Both the position numbers and the translations under genes were made by a program. A stretch of 64,000 nt of DNA from the NCBI GenBank assembly GCA_022486625.1, contig JAKVKH010000002.1, positions 1-64,000 of the forward strand, read 5' to 3'. Below, in pieces: positions 53,749 to 62,443 of this stretch. Each line of letters opens with the position of its first letter. The stretch's first letter is position 1. The stretch is from Butyrivibrio sp. (GTDB taxonomy: Bacteria > Bacillota > Clostridia > Lachnospirales > Lachnospiraceae). A model generated the notes under the pieces. The model was not told the DNA's origin. It did not search any database and saw nothing but the letters and a program-made list of their open reading frames with translations.

Positions 53749-55420
53749 AAAGAAAAATGAAAATACTTCCAAGCTGCAGATTATCCCTTTGGGTGGTCTT
53801 GAACAGATTGGAATGAACATTACTGCCTTCAGATATGAAGACAGTATTATTGTGGTGGACTGTGGTCTGTCATTCCCGGATGATGATATGTTGGGAATCG
53901 ACCTGGTTATCCCGGATATTACCTATCTGCAGGAGAATATTGACAAAGTTAAGGGCTTTGTCATTACACATGGTCATGAAGACCATATCGGTGCGCTTCC
54001 GTACGTACTGCATGAAATGAATGTGCCCATCTATGCCACCCGTCTGACAATGGGCATCATTGAACATAAACTGGAAGAACATAATATGACAAAATCCACC
54101 CGCCGCAAGGTCGTGAAATTTGGCCAGTCCATCAATCTGGGCCAGTTCCGTGTGGAATTCATTAAGACGAACCATTCCATCGTCGATGCAGCGGCACTCG
54201 CTATTTATTCGCCGGCAGGAATTGTAGTTCATACAGGTGATTTTAAGGTCGACTATACACCGGTTTACGGAGATCCGATTGATCTGCAGCGCTTTGCAGA
54301 AATCGGCAAAAAAGGAGTTCTTGCACTGATGTGTGATTCTACAAATGCAGAGCGCCCGGGATTTACCGCTTCGGAAAAAACTGTCGGAAAGACTTTCGAT
54401 TCTCTTTTCCAGGAGCATAAGGGCAGACGAATTATCGTCGCAACGTTTGCATCCAATGTGGATCGTGTACAGCAGATTATCAATACAGCATGCAAGTTTG
54501 GCCGTAAGGTAGTTGTCGAAGGTCGAAGTATGGTCAATATTATTGATATTGCACAGAAACTGGAATGTATTCAGGTTCCGGAAAATACGCTGATTGATAT
54601 TGAACAGCTTAAAAATTATCCGGAAAGTCAGCAGGTCATCATTACGACAGGCAGTCAGGGAGAAAGCATGGCTGCGCTCAGTCGTATGGCCAGCAATCAG
54701 CATAAAAAGATTTCCATTGGACCCAATGATACCGTAATCTTTTCTTCCAACCCGATTCCGGGAAATGAGAAGGCAGTTACAAATGTCATTAATGAACTGC
54801 TCATGAAGGGTGCAGATGTTATATTCCAGGATGTACATGTTTCAGGACATGCATGCCAGGAAGACATTAAACTGATTTATACGCTGGTTAAGCCAAAATA
54901 TGCTATTCCGGTGCATGGTGAATACCGTCATCTGATTGCACAGAGAAATATTGCAAGAGAACTTGGAATTCCGAAGGATAATATTTTTATTCTTCATTCC
55001 GGAGAAGTGCTGGAACTTGATGACAGTGGGGCGAAGGTAAACGGAAAGGTGCCTGTCGGTGCTATTCTGGTAGACGGACTTGGCGTCGGTGATGTTGGCA
55101 ATGTTGTACTCAGAGATCGGCAACACCTGGCAGAAGATGGAATTGTGATTGTGGTATTTGGTGTTGATCGTACCAGCGCACAGCTCGTATCCGGCCCGAG
55201 CATTGTTTCCAGAGGTTTTGTTTACGTGAAGGAATCTGACAAGCTGATAGATGAAGCAACAGATATTGTACTGGATGAAGTAACAGAGGCACTTTCTGAT
55301 GGAAATGCAGACTGGGGAAAGTTGAAGGGTGTTGTAAAAGATGCGCTCAGTGAATATATCTGGAAAAAGACAAAACGCAGACCTATGATCTTACCGATCA
55401 TTATGGATGAAAATGTTTAA
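53741..55420 (+). CDS. rnj: ribonuclease J
   Basis: A 559-residue metallo-beta-lactamase/beta-CASP ribonuclease with 5'-3' exonuclease and endonuclease activity. Motifs: IIPLGGLEQIGMN, the zinc-binding HGHEDHIGALPYV near residue 75, HTGDFKVD, CDSTNAERPG, and the beta-CASP segment SGHACQEDI with VHGEYRHL. It starts with TTG at 53741, eight bases into the end of the fur-type gene and eight bases after GGAGG; the next Met is inside the conserved core, so TTG is well supported. Confidence 0.96.
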   Translation: MNKKKNENTSKLQIIPLGGLEQIGMNITAFRYEDSIIVVDCGLSFPDDDMLGIDLVIPDITYLQENIDKVKGFVITHGHEDHIGALPYVLHEMNVPIYATRLTMGIIEHKLEEHNMTKSTRRKVVKFGQSINLGQFRVEFIKTNHSIVDAAALAIYSPAGIVVHTGDFKVDYTPVYGDPIDLQRFAEIGKKGVLALMCDSTNAERPGFTASEKTVGKTFDSLFQEHKGRRIIVATFASNVDRVQQIINTACKFGRKVVVEGRSMVNIIDIAQKLECIQVPENTLIDIEQLKNYPESQQVIITTGSQGESMAALSRMASNQHKKISIGPNDTVIFSSNPIPGNEKAVTNVINELLMKGADVIFQDVHVSGHACQEDIKLIYTLVKPKYAIPVHGEYRHLIAQRNIARELGIPKDNIFILHSGEVLELDDSGAKVNGKVPVGAILVDGLGVGDVGNVVLRDRQHLAEDGIVIVVFGVDRTSAQLVSGPSIVSRGFVYVKESDKLIDEATDIVLDEVTEALSDGNADWGKLKGVVKDALSEYIWKKTKRRPMILPIIMDENV

Positions 55421-55442
55421 TGTATGATGTGAAAGGGCTTTT

Positions 55443-55982
55443 ATGAACAGCAGACAGGTAGGTTTATCAATTGTCGGGACCATAGTAAAGGTTGTTATTG
55501 CGATTATTGTGATTATGCTGGTTTACCGGTATGCAATGATAGCATACAGCTATGGTTATCAGATTTATAATCAACAGCCGATTTCAACAGGAGAAGGAAA
55601 AAGTGTCAGTATTACGGTCACAGATTCAGATTCGGTCAGTGATATCGGCAGTATGCTGGTTAATAAAGGCCTGATTGAAGATGCCAGACTCTTTACGTTT
55701 CAGGAGCGTCTGTCTGAATACCATGGAAAAATCCAGCCGGGAACCTATGAACTGAGCACGGCGATGACAGCAGATCAGATGCTGCAGATCATGTCCGGCG
55801 AAGAGGCAGATGCCGATGAGGAAAACAGCGGAAACGTACAGGCGGAGACAAATGCGTCTGATGCGTCAGTATCAGGCGCGTCTGTATTTTCTGATGATGG
55901 AGAGATGCAGGGAGACGGTGCCGGAGAAGAAGAAACAACAGAAGATGATGATTCTGCTGCCATGGGAGCATCACAGCCATGA
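55443..55982 (+). CDS. truncated MltG/YceG-like membrane protein
   Basis: A 179-residue protein with one N-terminal transmembrane helix (IVKVVIAIIVIMLVYRYAM), then the LysM-like subdomain of MltG: SVSDIGSMLVNKGLIEDARLF and KIQPGTYELSTAMTADQMLQIMSG. The catalytic transglycosylase domain of MltG is missing; instead there is an acidic Ala/Ser/Glu tail. The reading frame is clean and ends in an ATGA overlap with trmR, so this seems a stable short form and not a recent break. It may regulate glycan-strand termination or division, by inference from full-length MltG. Confidence 0.82.
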   Translation: MNSRQVGLSIVGTIVKVVIAIIVIMLVYRYAMIAYSYGYQIYNQQPISTGEGKSVSITVTDSDSVSDIGSMLVNKGLIEDARLFTFQERLSEYHGKIQPGTYELSTAMTADQMLQIMSGEEADADEENSGNVQAETNASDASVSGASVFSDDGEMQGDGAGEEETTEDDDSAAMGASQP

Positions 55983-56638
55983 TTAATCCGGAAAGACTGA
56001 CGACCTTCATCAATTCTATGGATCCGGGAAATGAATCCTGGCTGGATGAACTGGAACAGCAGGCACTTGGTGATGAGGTTCCGATTATTCGTAAGGATAC
56101 ACAGAGCCTTCTTCGGTTTCTGATGACATTGCAGAGGCCGGTGAATATTCTGGAGGTTGGCTGTGCAGTCGGATTTTCTGCGCTCCTGATGGCCAGATAC
56201 AGCGGTGCAGACTGTAAAATTACTACAATTGAAAAATATGAAAAACGTATTCCGGTAGCAAAAGCAAATTTTGAAGCATATGATACCGGACATAAAATCA
56301 CACTCCTGGAAGGGGATGCAACGGATATTCTGCGCACGCTTTCCCCGGGGTATGATTTTATTTTTATGGATGCGGCAAAGGGGCAGTATATCAATTTCCT
56401 TTCGGATGCTCTTAGAATCCTGACACCGGGAGGACTTCTGGTGTCAGACAACGTGCTTCAGGATGGAGACATTGTGGAGTCCAGGTTTGCTGTAACCAGA
56501 AGAAACCGTACCATTCATGCCCGTATGCGGGAATATCTATATACCCTGAAACATCATCCGCTCCTGGAGACCGTGATTCTCTCTGTTGGTGACGGAATGA
56601 CGCTGAGCGTACGCCTGAATGATGAAAACAGCAGATAA
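55979..56638 (+). CDS. trmR: tRNA 5-hydroxyuridine methyltransferase (TrmR-like O-methyltransferase)
   Basis: A 219-residue class I SAM O-methyltransferase: ILEVGCAVGFSALLMA is motif I near residue 58, DFIFMDAAKGQY the metal/catalytic region near 125, LVSDNVLQDG near 157. Its position between an MltG-like and a U32 gene matches Bacillus yrrL-yrrM-yrrN/O, where YrrM (TrmR) makes 5-methoxyuridine at tRNA position 34. It is coupled to the upstream gene by ATGA. Confidence 0.88.
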   Translation: MINPERLTTFINSMDPGNESWLDELEQQALGDEVPIIRKDTQSLLRFLMTLQRPVNILEVGCAVGFSALLMARYSGADCKITTIEKYEKRIPVAKANFEAYDTGHKITLLEGDATDILRTLSPGYDFIFMDAAKGQYINFLSDALRILTPGGLLVSDNVLQDGDIVESRFAVTRRNRTIHARMREYLYTLKHHPLLETVILSVGDGMTLSVRLNDENSR

Positions 56639-56647
56639 GAAAAGTGG

Positions 56648-57913
56648 ATGAATATGAAAAAACCAGAATTACTGATTCCGGCGAGTAGCCTGGAAGTATT
56701 GAAAACAGCAGTCATGTTTGGCGCAGATGCAGTATATATCGGAGGAGAAGCTTTTGGACTTCGTGCAAAAGCCAAAAATTTCTCACATGAGGATATGGCG
56801 GCAGGAATTGCATTCGCACACGAACATGGTGTCCGTGTACATGTAACGGCCAATATCCTTGCGCATAATGATGATCTGCAGGGCGCTGAGGAATATTTCA
56901 GAGAACTGAAGCAGCTTGGACCGGATGCACTTATCATTGCCGATCCCGGCATGTTCATGATGGCCAGAAGAATCTGCCCTGAAATAGAGATTCACATGTC
57001 TACACAGGCCAATAATACCAATTATGAAACCTACAGATTCTGGTATGCACAGGGCGCAAAACGAGTGGTTGCAGCCAGAGAACTGTCGCTGGCAGAGTTG
57101 AAGGTGATCAGAGCCAATATTCCGGATGATCTGGAAATGGAATGCTTTATTCATGGAGCAATGTGCATTTCCTATTCCGGCAGATGTCTTCTGAGTAACT
57201 ATTTTACAGGAAGAGATGCCAATCATGGAGAGTGTACGCATCCCTGCCGCTGGAAATATGCCGTAGTAGAGGAAACAAGACCCGGAGAGTATATGCCGGT
57301 ATATGAAAATGAGCGAGGATCTTATATTTTTAATTCCAGGGATCTATGCATGATTGAACACATTCCGGAGATTGTGGACTGTGGAATTGACAGTTGTAAA
57401 ATTGAAGGCAGAATGAAAACTGCACTTTATGTGGCAACCGTGGCCAGAACATACCGAAAGGCAATTGATGACTATTTTATCTCAGAGGAGACTTACAGGA
57501 AGAATATGCCATGGTACCTCGATGAAATTGCCAGATGTACCTATCGTCAGTTCACGACAGGATTTTATTTTGGAAAACCCGGAAATGATGCACAGATTTA
57601 TGATGCCAATACGTATGTGAATGAATATACGTATCTGGGGACGGTCCATGATGTATGTCCAGACGGACACTTCTGCATTGAGCAGCGTAATAAGTTTTCT
57701 GTCGGAGATCACATTGAGATCATGAAGCCGGACGGAAGAGACATTGATGCCACGGTGCTTGAAATCTGTCAGGAAGACGGGACACCGGTAGAGAGTGCGC
57801 CACATCCGAAGGAAAAACTTTACGTGAAGTTGGATCAGCAGACGCAGGAGTATGATATTCTGAGAATACATGCGCCGCAGGATGGAAGAATCAGTCGCGG
57901 ACAGCAGGAATAA
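56648..57913 (+). CDS. trhP: U32 family protein TrhP (tRNA U34 hydroxylation)
   Basis: A 421-residue U32 peptidase-family protein. Signatures: ELLIPASSLEVLKTAVMFGADAVYIGG, HMSTQANNTNY, the U32 motif ECFIHGAMCISYSGRCLLSNYFTGRDANHG shown here by its ends only (about residues 175-200), and cysteines near residues 182, 197 and 201 that may bind an Fe-S cluster. In Bacillus the YrrO and YrrN proteins install 5-hydroxyuridine that TrmR then methylates, matching the upstream gene. Start may be 56648 or the Met two codons on. Written motif lengths are abbreviated. Confidence 0.85.
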   Translation: MNMKKPELLIPASSLEVLKTAVMFGADAVYIGGEAFGLRAKAKNFSHEDMAAGIAFAHEHGVRVHVTANILAHNDDLQGAEEYFRELKQLGPDALIIADPGMFMMARRICPEIEIHMSTQANNTNYETYRFWYAQGAKRVVAARELSLAELKVIRANIPDDLEMECFIHGAMCISYSGRCLLSNYFTGRDANHGECTHPCRWKYAVVEETRPGEYMPVYENERGSYIFNSRDLCMIEHIPEIVDCGIDSCKIEGRMKTALYVATVARTYRKAIDDYFISEETYRKNMPWYLDEIARCTYRQFTTGFYFGKPGNDAQIYDANTYVNEYTYLGTVHDVCPDGHFCIEQRNKFSVGDHIEIMKPDGRDIDATVLEICQEDGTPVESAPHPKEKLYVKLDQQTQEYDILRIHAPQDGRISRGQQE

Positions 57914-57927
57914 AGAGAAAAAAGAAC

Positions 57928-57967
57928 GTGGCCGGAGCCTGTTCCGGCCACAAATTTTCATTTTTTT
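57928..57967 (+). terminator. terminator after trhP
   Basis: A perfect 9-bp stem GTGGCCGGA/TCCGGCCAC with a six-base loop is followed by AAATTTTCATTTTTTT. Confidence 0.85.
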
Positions 57968-57998
57968 GAAAATTATGAAAAAAATTTGGAAAAAGTCC

Positions 57999-58027
57999 TT
58001 GCTTTTTGTTTGGAACTCGTGTATATT
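57999..58027 (+). promoter_or_regulatory. promoter of tRNA-Gln
   Basis: TTGCTT (57999-58004) and TATATT (58022-58027) with a 17-base spacer, ending 13 bases before the tRNA. The hexamers equal those of the cryptic locus promoter at 15643-15671. Confidence 0.75.
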
Positions 58028-58040
58028 ATTTTCTTGTCGG

Positions 58041-58113
58041 TGGGCTATCGCCAAGCGGTAAGGCAACGGACTCTGACTCCGTCATTCCGAAGGTTCGAAT
58101 CCTTCTAGCCCAG
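58041..58113 (+). tRNA. tRNA-Gln (anticodon CTG)
   Basis: The acceptor stem TGGGCTA pairs with TAGCCCA, the anticodon stem ACGGA/TCCGT carries loop CTCTGAC with anticodon CTG, and the T-arm contains GGTTCGAATCC. Discriminator G at 58113; no encoded CCA. It reads CAG codons. It is a single tRNA gene with its own promoter and terminator. Confidence 0.95.
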
Positions 58114-58121
58114 TTTCATTT

Positions 58122-58154
58122 AAACTCTCATGAAGAAATTCATGAGAGTTTTTT
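58122..58154 (+). terminator. terminator of tRNA-Gln
   Basis: A perfect 12-bp stem AACTCTCATGAA/TTCATGAGAGTT with loop GAAA is followed by a T run. Confidence 0.93.
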
Positions 58155-58179
58155 ATTGTGTATAACCACGGATTAAGAA

Positions 58180-58348
58180 CTTCACTATTACATTGAACGT
58201 ATGGTATAATTAAATATAATTGCGCGTTAGTTGCATTTATACGAGGAGTGGTTCGTGACCTCGGCAAAAAGCTACAACGAGTGTCTGCTTTTCCAAATCT
58301 GTAACATCGATAGACAATGCGCCAGGATGGCGGAGAAAGGGTAACAAA
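58180..58348 (+). promoter_or_regulatory. promoter and structured leader of the DUF5722 genes
   Basis: TATAAT at 58205-58210 with TTCACT 19 bases upstream forms a likely promoter; a second TATAAT follows at 58214. The leader of about 130 bases holds hairpins CGAGG/CCTCG (58241-58262), AAAAGC/GCTTTT (58267-58292) and GCGCC/GGCGG-like (58319-58333). No known riboswitch could be assigned, though such a folded leader before secreted-enzyme genes resembles one. Confidence 0.5.
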
Positions 58349-59965
58349 ATGAGGGATGAAAGAAAAGGATTTTTTTCAGCAGTGTTAACCTGGGTAGCAG
58401 CGGTGCTGATCGGGACGGTTCTGATGACCGGTGTAGCTGCGCTGACAGATGGAGGGACGGCAGAAGCAGCAGGTTATGCTGTAACAGTAAAAACCTGTGT
58501 GATTCAGGGAACAAATGTAACAGTACTGGTATCTGCATCAAAGGTACCGGCCAGCGATGACGGACTATATCATCTTTATGCAGAGGATGTATATGGATCA
58601 GGAGTTACAGGAACAGAAGTTGCATCCGCAGCAGCAGGGAAAAATGCGCAGTTTGCATTTGCGTTGGGGAAAAATACGGCGGGTTCAAATCTGTATAAGA
58701 AATTTGTAGTGGCGGTAAAAAAAGGCGGGGTACTTACACAGGTGAGCGCAGCAGCCTATATTACAAATCCGGAAGCATGCGCAACGCATACCACGACAAG
58801 AATGACTGTGGGTAAAAAGGGAATTCTTCCGGCGGCAACCATGCTGGATACCAATGATCTGCAGACACTGGGGATTCATCAGTGTACATATAATCTGCCG
58901 GTAGGCTCTCTCTGCCAGAGTACAGGAGGTACAATTGCCTACCAGTATAACGGAAAGACGTATTATTTCAGCAAGGCAATTGTCGGACAGTATGATACAC
59001 TGGTCCCCAAGCTGAACAACAAGGGGATTCAGATCACACTGGTTGTATTAAATAATCTGACGGGAGATCCGACGCTGATTCATCCGCTTTCCAGAGACAG
59101 TGTGACCGCTAACTACTATGCATTCAATACGGCAGAGCAGGCAGGCGTAGAGAAGCTGGAAGCAGTTGCGTCCTTTATGGCACAGCGTTATTCAGGAAAC
59201 GGACATGGCACGGTAGACAACTGGGTAATCGGAAATGAAGTCAATGCACGTGCGGACTGGAATTATATGTCTGCAGTTGACGTGAATACCTTTGCGGCAG
59301 AATATGCAAAGGCAATCCGTATTTTTTACAATGGAATCAAGAGTGAGAACGGAAACGCAAGAGTATATATTTCTGTTGATCAGCAGTGGGGGAAAGCATC
59401 CAATCCGGCATTGTATTATGGATCAAAGAGCTTTCTGGATGTGTTTAACAGCATAATGAGAACAGAAGGCAATATCGACTGGCATGTTGCGGTTCATCCC
59501 TATGACGTTCCGCTGTATGATCCCATTCCGTGGTCTTCCAGCAGCAGAGTGCAGCATAACCAGAATACCGCATATATAACCATGCAGAATATTGATGTTC
59601 TGACAGATTATCTGTGCCAGAAGAATCTTCTTGCACCGAACGGACAGGTCAGAAGTGTCATCTGCAGTGAACAGGGTTATACATCTCTTCAGGGTGAAAA
59701 TATTCAGGCAGCGGCAGTTGCCTATGGATATCTGCAGGCAATGGCCAATCAGCATATTGATGGATTCATTCTTTCCAGAGAGCTGGATGATGCCGGAGAA
59801 ATTGCACAGGGGCTGGCAAATGGAATTGTCAATCTTAACGGAACACATAAGCTTGCTTATGACTATTATATGAATATTGATGGTGCAAATGCGGCACAGT
59901 ATGCTGCAGCGGCAGCAGCGACGATCGGTGTATCTGATATGTCCCAGATTCTGACAGTCAGATAA
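58349..59965 (+). CDS. secreted DUF5722-type putative glycoside hydrolase (copy 1)
   Basis: A 538-residue exported protein. The signal peptide (VLTWVAAVLIGTVLMTGVAALTD, given by its ends, about residues 12-34) is followed by a beta domain (about 45-145) and a TIM-barrel-like domain resembling DUF5722. Two conserved acidic sites look like a clan GH-A pair: NWVIGNEVNAR near residue 293 (Asn-Glu, acid/base) and VICSEQGYTS near 440 (nucleophile). The substrate is unknown; a wall or exopolysaccharide target is a guess. The next gene is a paralogue. Confidence is high that it is secreted and moderate for the family. Confidence 0.75.
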   Translation: MRDERKGFFSAVLTWVAAVLIGTVLMTGVAALTDGGTAEAAGYAVTVKTCVIQGTNVTVLVSASKVPASDDGLYHLYAEDVYGSGVTGTEVASAAAGKNAQFAFALGKNTAGSNLYKKFVVAVKKGGVLTQVSAAAYITNPEACATHTTTRMTVGKKGILPAATMLDTNDLQTLGIHQCTYNLPVGSLCQSTGGTIAYQYNGKTYYFSKAIVGQYDTLVPKLNNKGIQITLVVLNNLTGDPTLIHPLSRDSVTANYYAFNTAEQAGVEKLEAVASFMAQRYSGNGHGTVDNWVIGNEVNARADWNYMSAVDVNTFAAEYAKAIRIFYNGIKSENGNARVYISVDQQWGKASNPALYYGSKSFLDVFNSIMRTEGNIDWHVAVHPYDVPLYDPIPWSSSSRVQHNQNTAYITMQNIDVLTDYLCQKNLLAPNGQVRSVICSEQGYTSLQGENIQAAAVAYGYLQAMANQHIDGFILSRELDDAGEIAQGLANGIVNLNGTHKLAYDYYMNIDGANAAQYAAAAAATIGVSDMSQILTVR

Positions 59966-59990
59966 TGCAGGGTACGGACGGAGGATGACA

Positions 59991-61667
59991 GTGAAGATAA
60001 CGGAGCGCTTATCAGACAAAGTCGGAAAAAAAATTTGTGCCGGAGCAGTTGTTGTTCTGATGGCTTTTGGAACACTGCTCGCAGCACCGTTCGTAATGCC
60101 GGTTACAGGAAGCATTGCGGAAGCGGCAGATCGGCCAGTAGTTATTAATTCCTGTGCCATCAGTGGAGATCAGGTGATCTGCAGTGTTTCCTGCAAATCT
60201 CTGCCGGCAAGTGATGACGGGATATTTTATCTGTATGCGGATGAAGTGTATGAAGACGGTGCAAATGGGAAAATTGCAGCAAAGACATCTCGTGCAAGGT
60301 CTGCGCAGTTTTCTTTTGCACTGAACCTGAACTCGGCGGATTCAAACCTCAGCAGAAAGTTTCTGGTTGCAGTCAGACGTGGCGGCAGGATGATACAGGT
60401 CAGCAATGAGCATTATATTACCAATCCGGAGGCTGCTGCAACGCATACTTCAGTAAGGATGACAACCGGAAAAAAAGGAATTCTGCCGGACCAGTTCAAA
60501 CTTACCAGTGGTGAACTTCAGGATCTTGGAATCAAACAGGTGGTTTATAATATGAATCTCGGCTACCTCTGCGGGACAACTACAGATGCACAGTATCCGA
60601 CGATTACATACCGGTATGATGGTCAGAACTATCAGTTTAATGGTAAAGTCGTAAATGAATATGATAATATTATAAAAGTCTTTAACGCGCAGGGAATGGA
60701 AGTGACCATGGCAATCCTGAATAACGGGGCAGAGGCTACACAGGATCTGATTCACCCGCTGGCAAAGGATGGACATACATGGAGTGCGCTTGCGTGGCCG
60801 GGGTATGCATTCAATACGGCGGAAGAGACAGGGACAAAGCATCTGGAAGCGATTGCTGCTTTTCTGGGGGAAAGATATTCAGGAACAGAGAATTGCGGAC
60901 AGGTGGATAACTGGATTATCGGAAATGAAGTGAATGCCAGGACGGAGTGCTATTATCTGGGTACAGATGATCTTGACATAAATGTTAATAATTACGTGAA
61001 GGCATTCCGAATTTTCTATAATGGGATCAGAAGTCAGAACGCAGGTGCACGAATTTATAATTCTCTGGATCAGGAATGGGCCAGAAAATCGAATCCCGGT
61101 TGTTTCCTGAGCAAAGATTATCTGGATCGGTTCAATTATTATATGAATCGTGAAGGCAATATTGACTGGGGACTTTCCTTCCATCCCTATGATGCACCAC
61201 TGTATGATCCCTATGCCTGGAAGGGACAGGCAATTTATGTAAAGGATAATATCAGAACACCGTATATCACCATGCAGAACCTGCATATTCTGACGGATTA
61301 TATGCAACAGAAGGATTTCCTTTCTCCGTCAGGGGAAGTCCGCAGCATATCACTTGCGGAGATCGGTTTTACTTCCAGCTTCGGGGAAGATCTGCAGGCG
61401 GCGTCCGTGGCATATGGATATCTGGTTGCACAGTCAAATCCATACATTGACAGTTTCATGCTGTTCCGTCAGACAGATGATACACATGAAATGGAAAGCA
61501 ATCTTGCATTAGGACTGTGTAACACTGACGGTTCTCATAAAATGGCGTATGATGTGTATAAAAATATTGATGGGGCGGCTGCTGCCTCAGCCAAAAAGAC
61601 AGCTTCAGGCATTATCGGCATGGATATAGATAAAATGATTGCATCAGGTACTTTTCTTACCAGATAA
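59991..61667 (+). CDS. secreted DUF5722-type putative glycoside hydrolase (copy 2)
   Basis: A 558-residue paralogue of the preceding gene, alike along its length (shared PASDDG, YITNPEA, KKGILP, FNTAEE/Q, REGNIDW/TEGNIDW segments). It has its own signal peptide (AVVVLMAFGTLLAAPFVMPV) and keeps both putative catalytic Glu sites, NWIIGNEVNAR and SLAEIGFTS. The GTG at 59991 is preferred because GGAGG lies six bases upstream; the in-frame ATG at 59985 directly abuts that site. The 25-base gap implies one transcript with copy 1. Confidence 0.75.
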   Translation: MKITERLSDKVGKKICAGAVVVLMAFGTLLAAPFVMPVTGSIAEAADRPVVINSCAISGDQVICSVSCKSLPASDDGIFYLYADEVYEDGANGKIAAKTSRARSAQFSFALNLNSADSNLSRKFLVAVRRGGRMIQVSNEHYITNPEAAATHTSVRMTTGKKGILPDQFKLTSGELQDLGIKQVVYNMNLGYLCGTTTDAQYPTITYRYDGQNYQFNGKVVNEYDNIIKVFNAQGMEVTMAILNNGAEATQDLIHPLAKDGHTWSALAWPGYAFNTAEETGTKHLEAIAAFLGERYSGTENCGQVDNWIIGNEVNARTECYYLGTDDLDINVNNYVKAFRIFYNGIRSQNAGARIYNSLDQEWARKSNPGCFLSKDYLDRFNYYMNREGNIDWGLSFHPYDAPLYDPYAWKGQAIYVKDNIRTPYITMQNLHILTDYMQQKDFLSPSGEVRSISLAEIGFTSSFGEDLQAASVAYGYLVAQSNPYIDSFMLFRQTDDTHEMESNLALGLCNTDGSHKMAYDVYKNIDGAAAASAKKTASGIIGMDIDKMIASGTFLTR

Positions 61668-61685
61668 ACAGTAAAAGGCGGCAGT

Positions 61686-62420
61686 ATGTATTACACATTT
61701 GAATCAAGGATCAGATACAGCGAAGTGGACTCTCATGGCCTTCTGACCATGGAGTCCCTTATGAATTATTTTCAGGACTGCTCTACGTTTCAGTCAGAGG
61801 ATAACGGTGCAGGACTTGCCTGGATGTTTGCAAGACGTGAAGCCTGGGTGGTGTCTTCCTGGCAGGTTGTTGTGCACAGATATCCTGCGCATTGTGAAAA
61901 AGTCATAATCGGCACGATTCCGTATGGGATGAAGGGATTTATCGGGTACCGTAATTTTTATATGCAGACACAGGACGGGGAACAGCTTGCCGTTGCAAAT
62001 TCAGTCTGGTCACTGATCAATATTGACAGCGGGCTTCCTTCAAGAATTTCGCAGGAACTGATAGATGCCTATCCGGTATTTGAAAAACTGCCGATGAACT
62101 ATCTGCCCCGGAAGATTCCGTTTCCGGAAGAGGGAACATTTTCTGACGGGAAAAAAATCCAGGTGATTGAAGACTATCTGGATACCAATCAGCATGTGAA
62201 TAATGAGCAATATATCCGGATGGCAGTAAATAACCTGCCGGATCGCAGCGCACAGATCAGACAGCTGCGGGCGGAGTATAAACAGCAGGCCAGACTTGGA
62301 GACATGATCTGCCCGAAAATAAACAGTAAAATAACAGAAGATGGCAGACCTGTATACACAGTGGCACTCAATACAACTGAAGGTGCACCGTATTGTACGG
62401 TAGAGCTTACGCTGGCATGA
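61686..62420 (+). CDS. acyl-ACP thioesterase
   Basis: A 244-residue double hot-dog protein of the FatA/acyl-ACP thioesterase type. The first half has RIRYSEVDSHGLLTMESLMNYFQ and WVVSSWQVVVHRYP; the second half carries the catalytic-type DYLDTNQHVNNEQYIRMA with Asn and His near residues 170-172. It would release fatty acids from acyl carrier protein, setting chain length or lipid supply. It follows DUF5722 copy 2 after 18 bases. Confidence 0.9.
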   Translation: MYYTFESRIRYSEVDSHGLLTMESLMNYFQDCSTFQSEDNGAGLAWMFARREAWVVSSWQVVVHRYPAHCEKVIIGTIPYGMKGFIGYRNFYMQTQDGEQLAVANSVWSLINIDSGLPSRISQELIDAYPVFEKLPMNYLPRKIPFPEEGTFSDGKKIQVIEDYLDTNQHVNNEQYIRMAVNNLPDRSAQIRQLRAEYKQQARLGDMICPKINSKITEDGRPVYTVALNTTEGAPYCTVELTLA

Positions 62421-62443
62421 GCCGGCATGGAACGGAGGAACAG

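Noticed and set aside
58220-58340. c-di-GMP or c-di-AMP riboswitch before the DUF5722 genes
   Set aside because: Key conserved blocks of either class could not be found by eye; only generic hairpins are evident.
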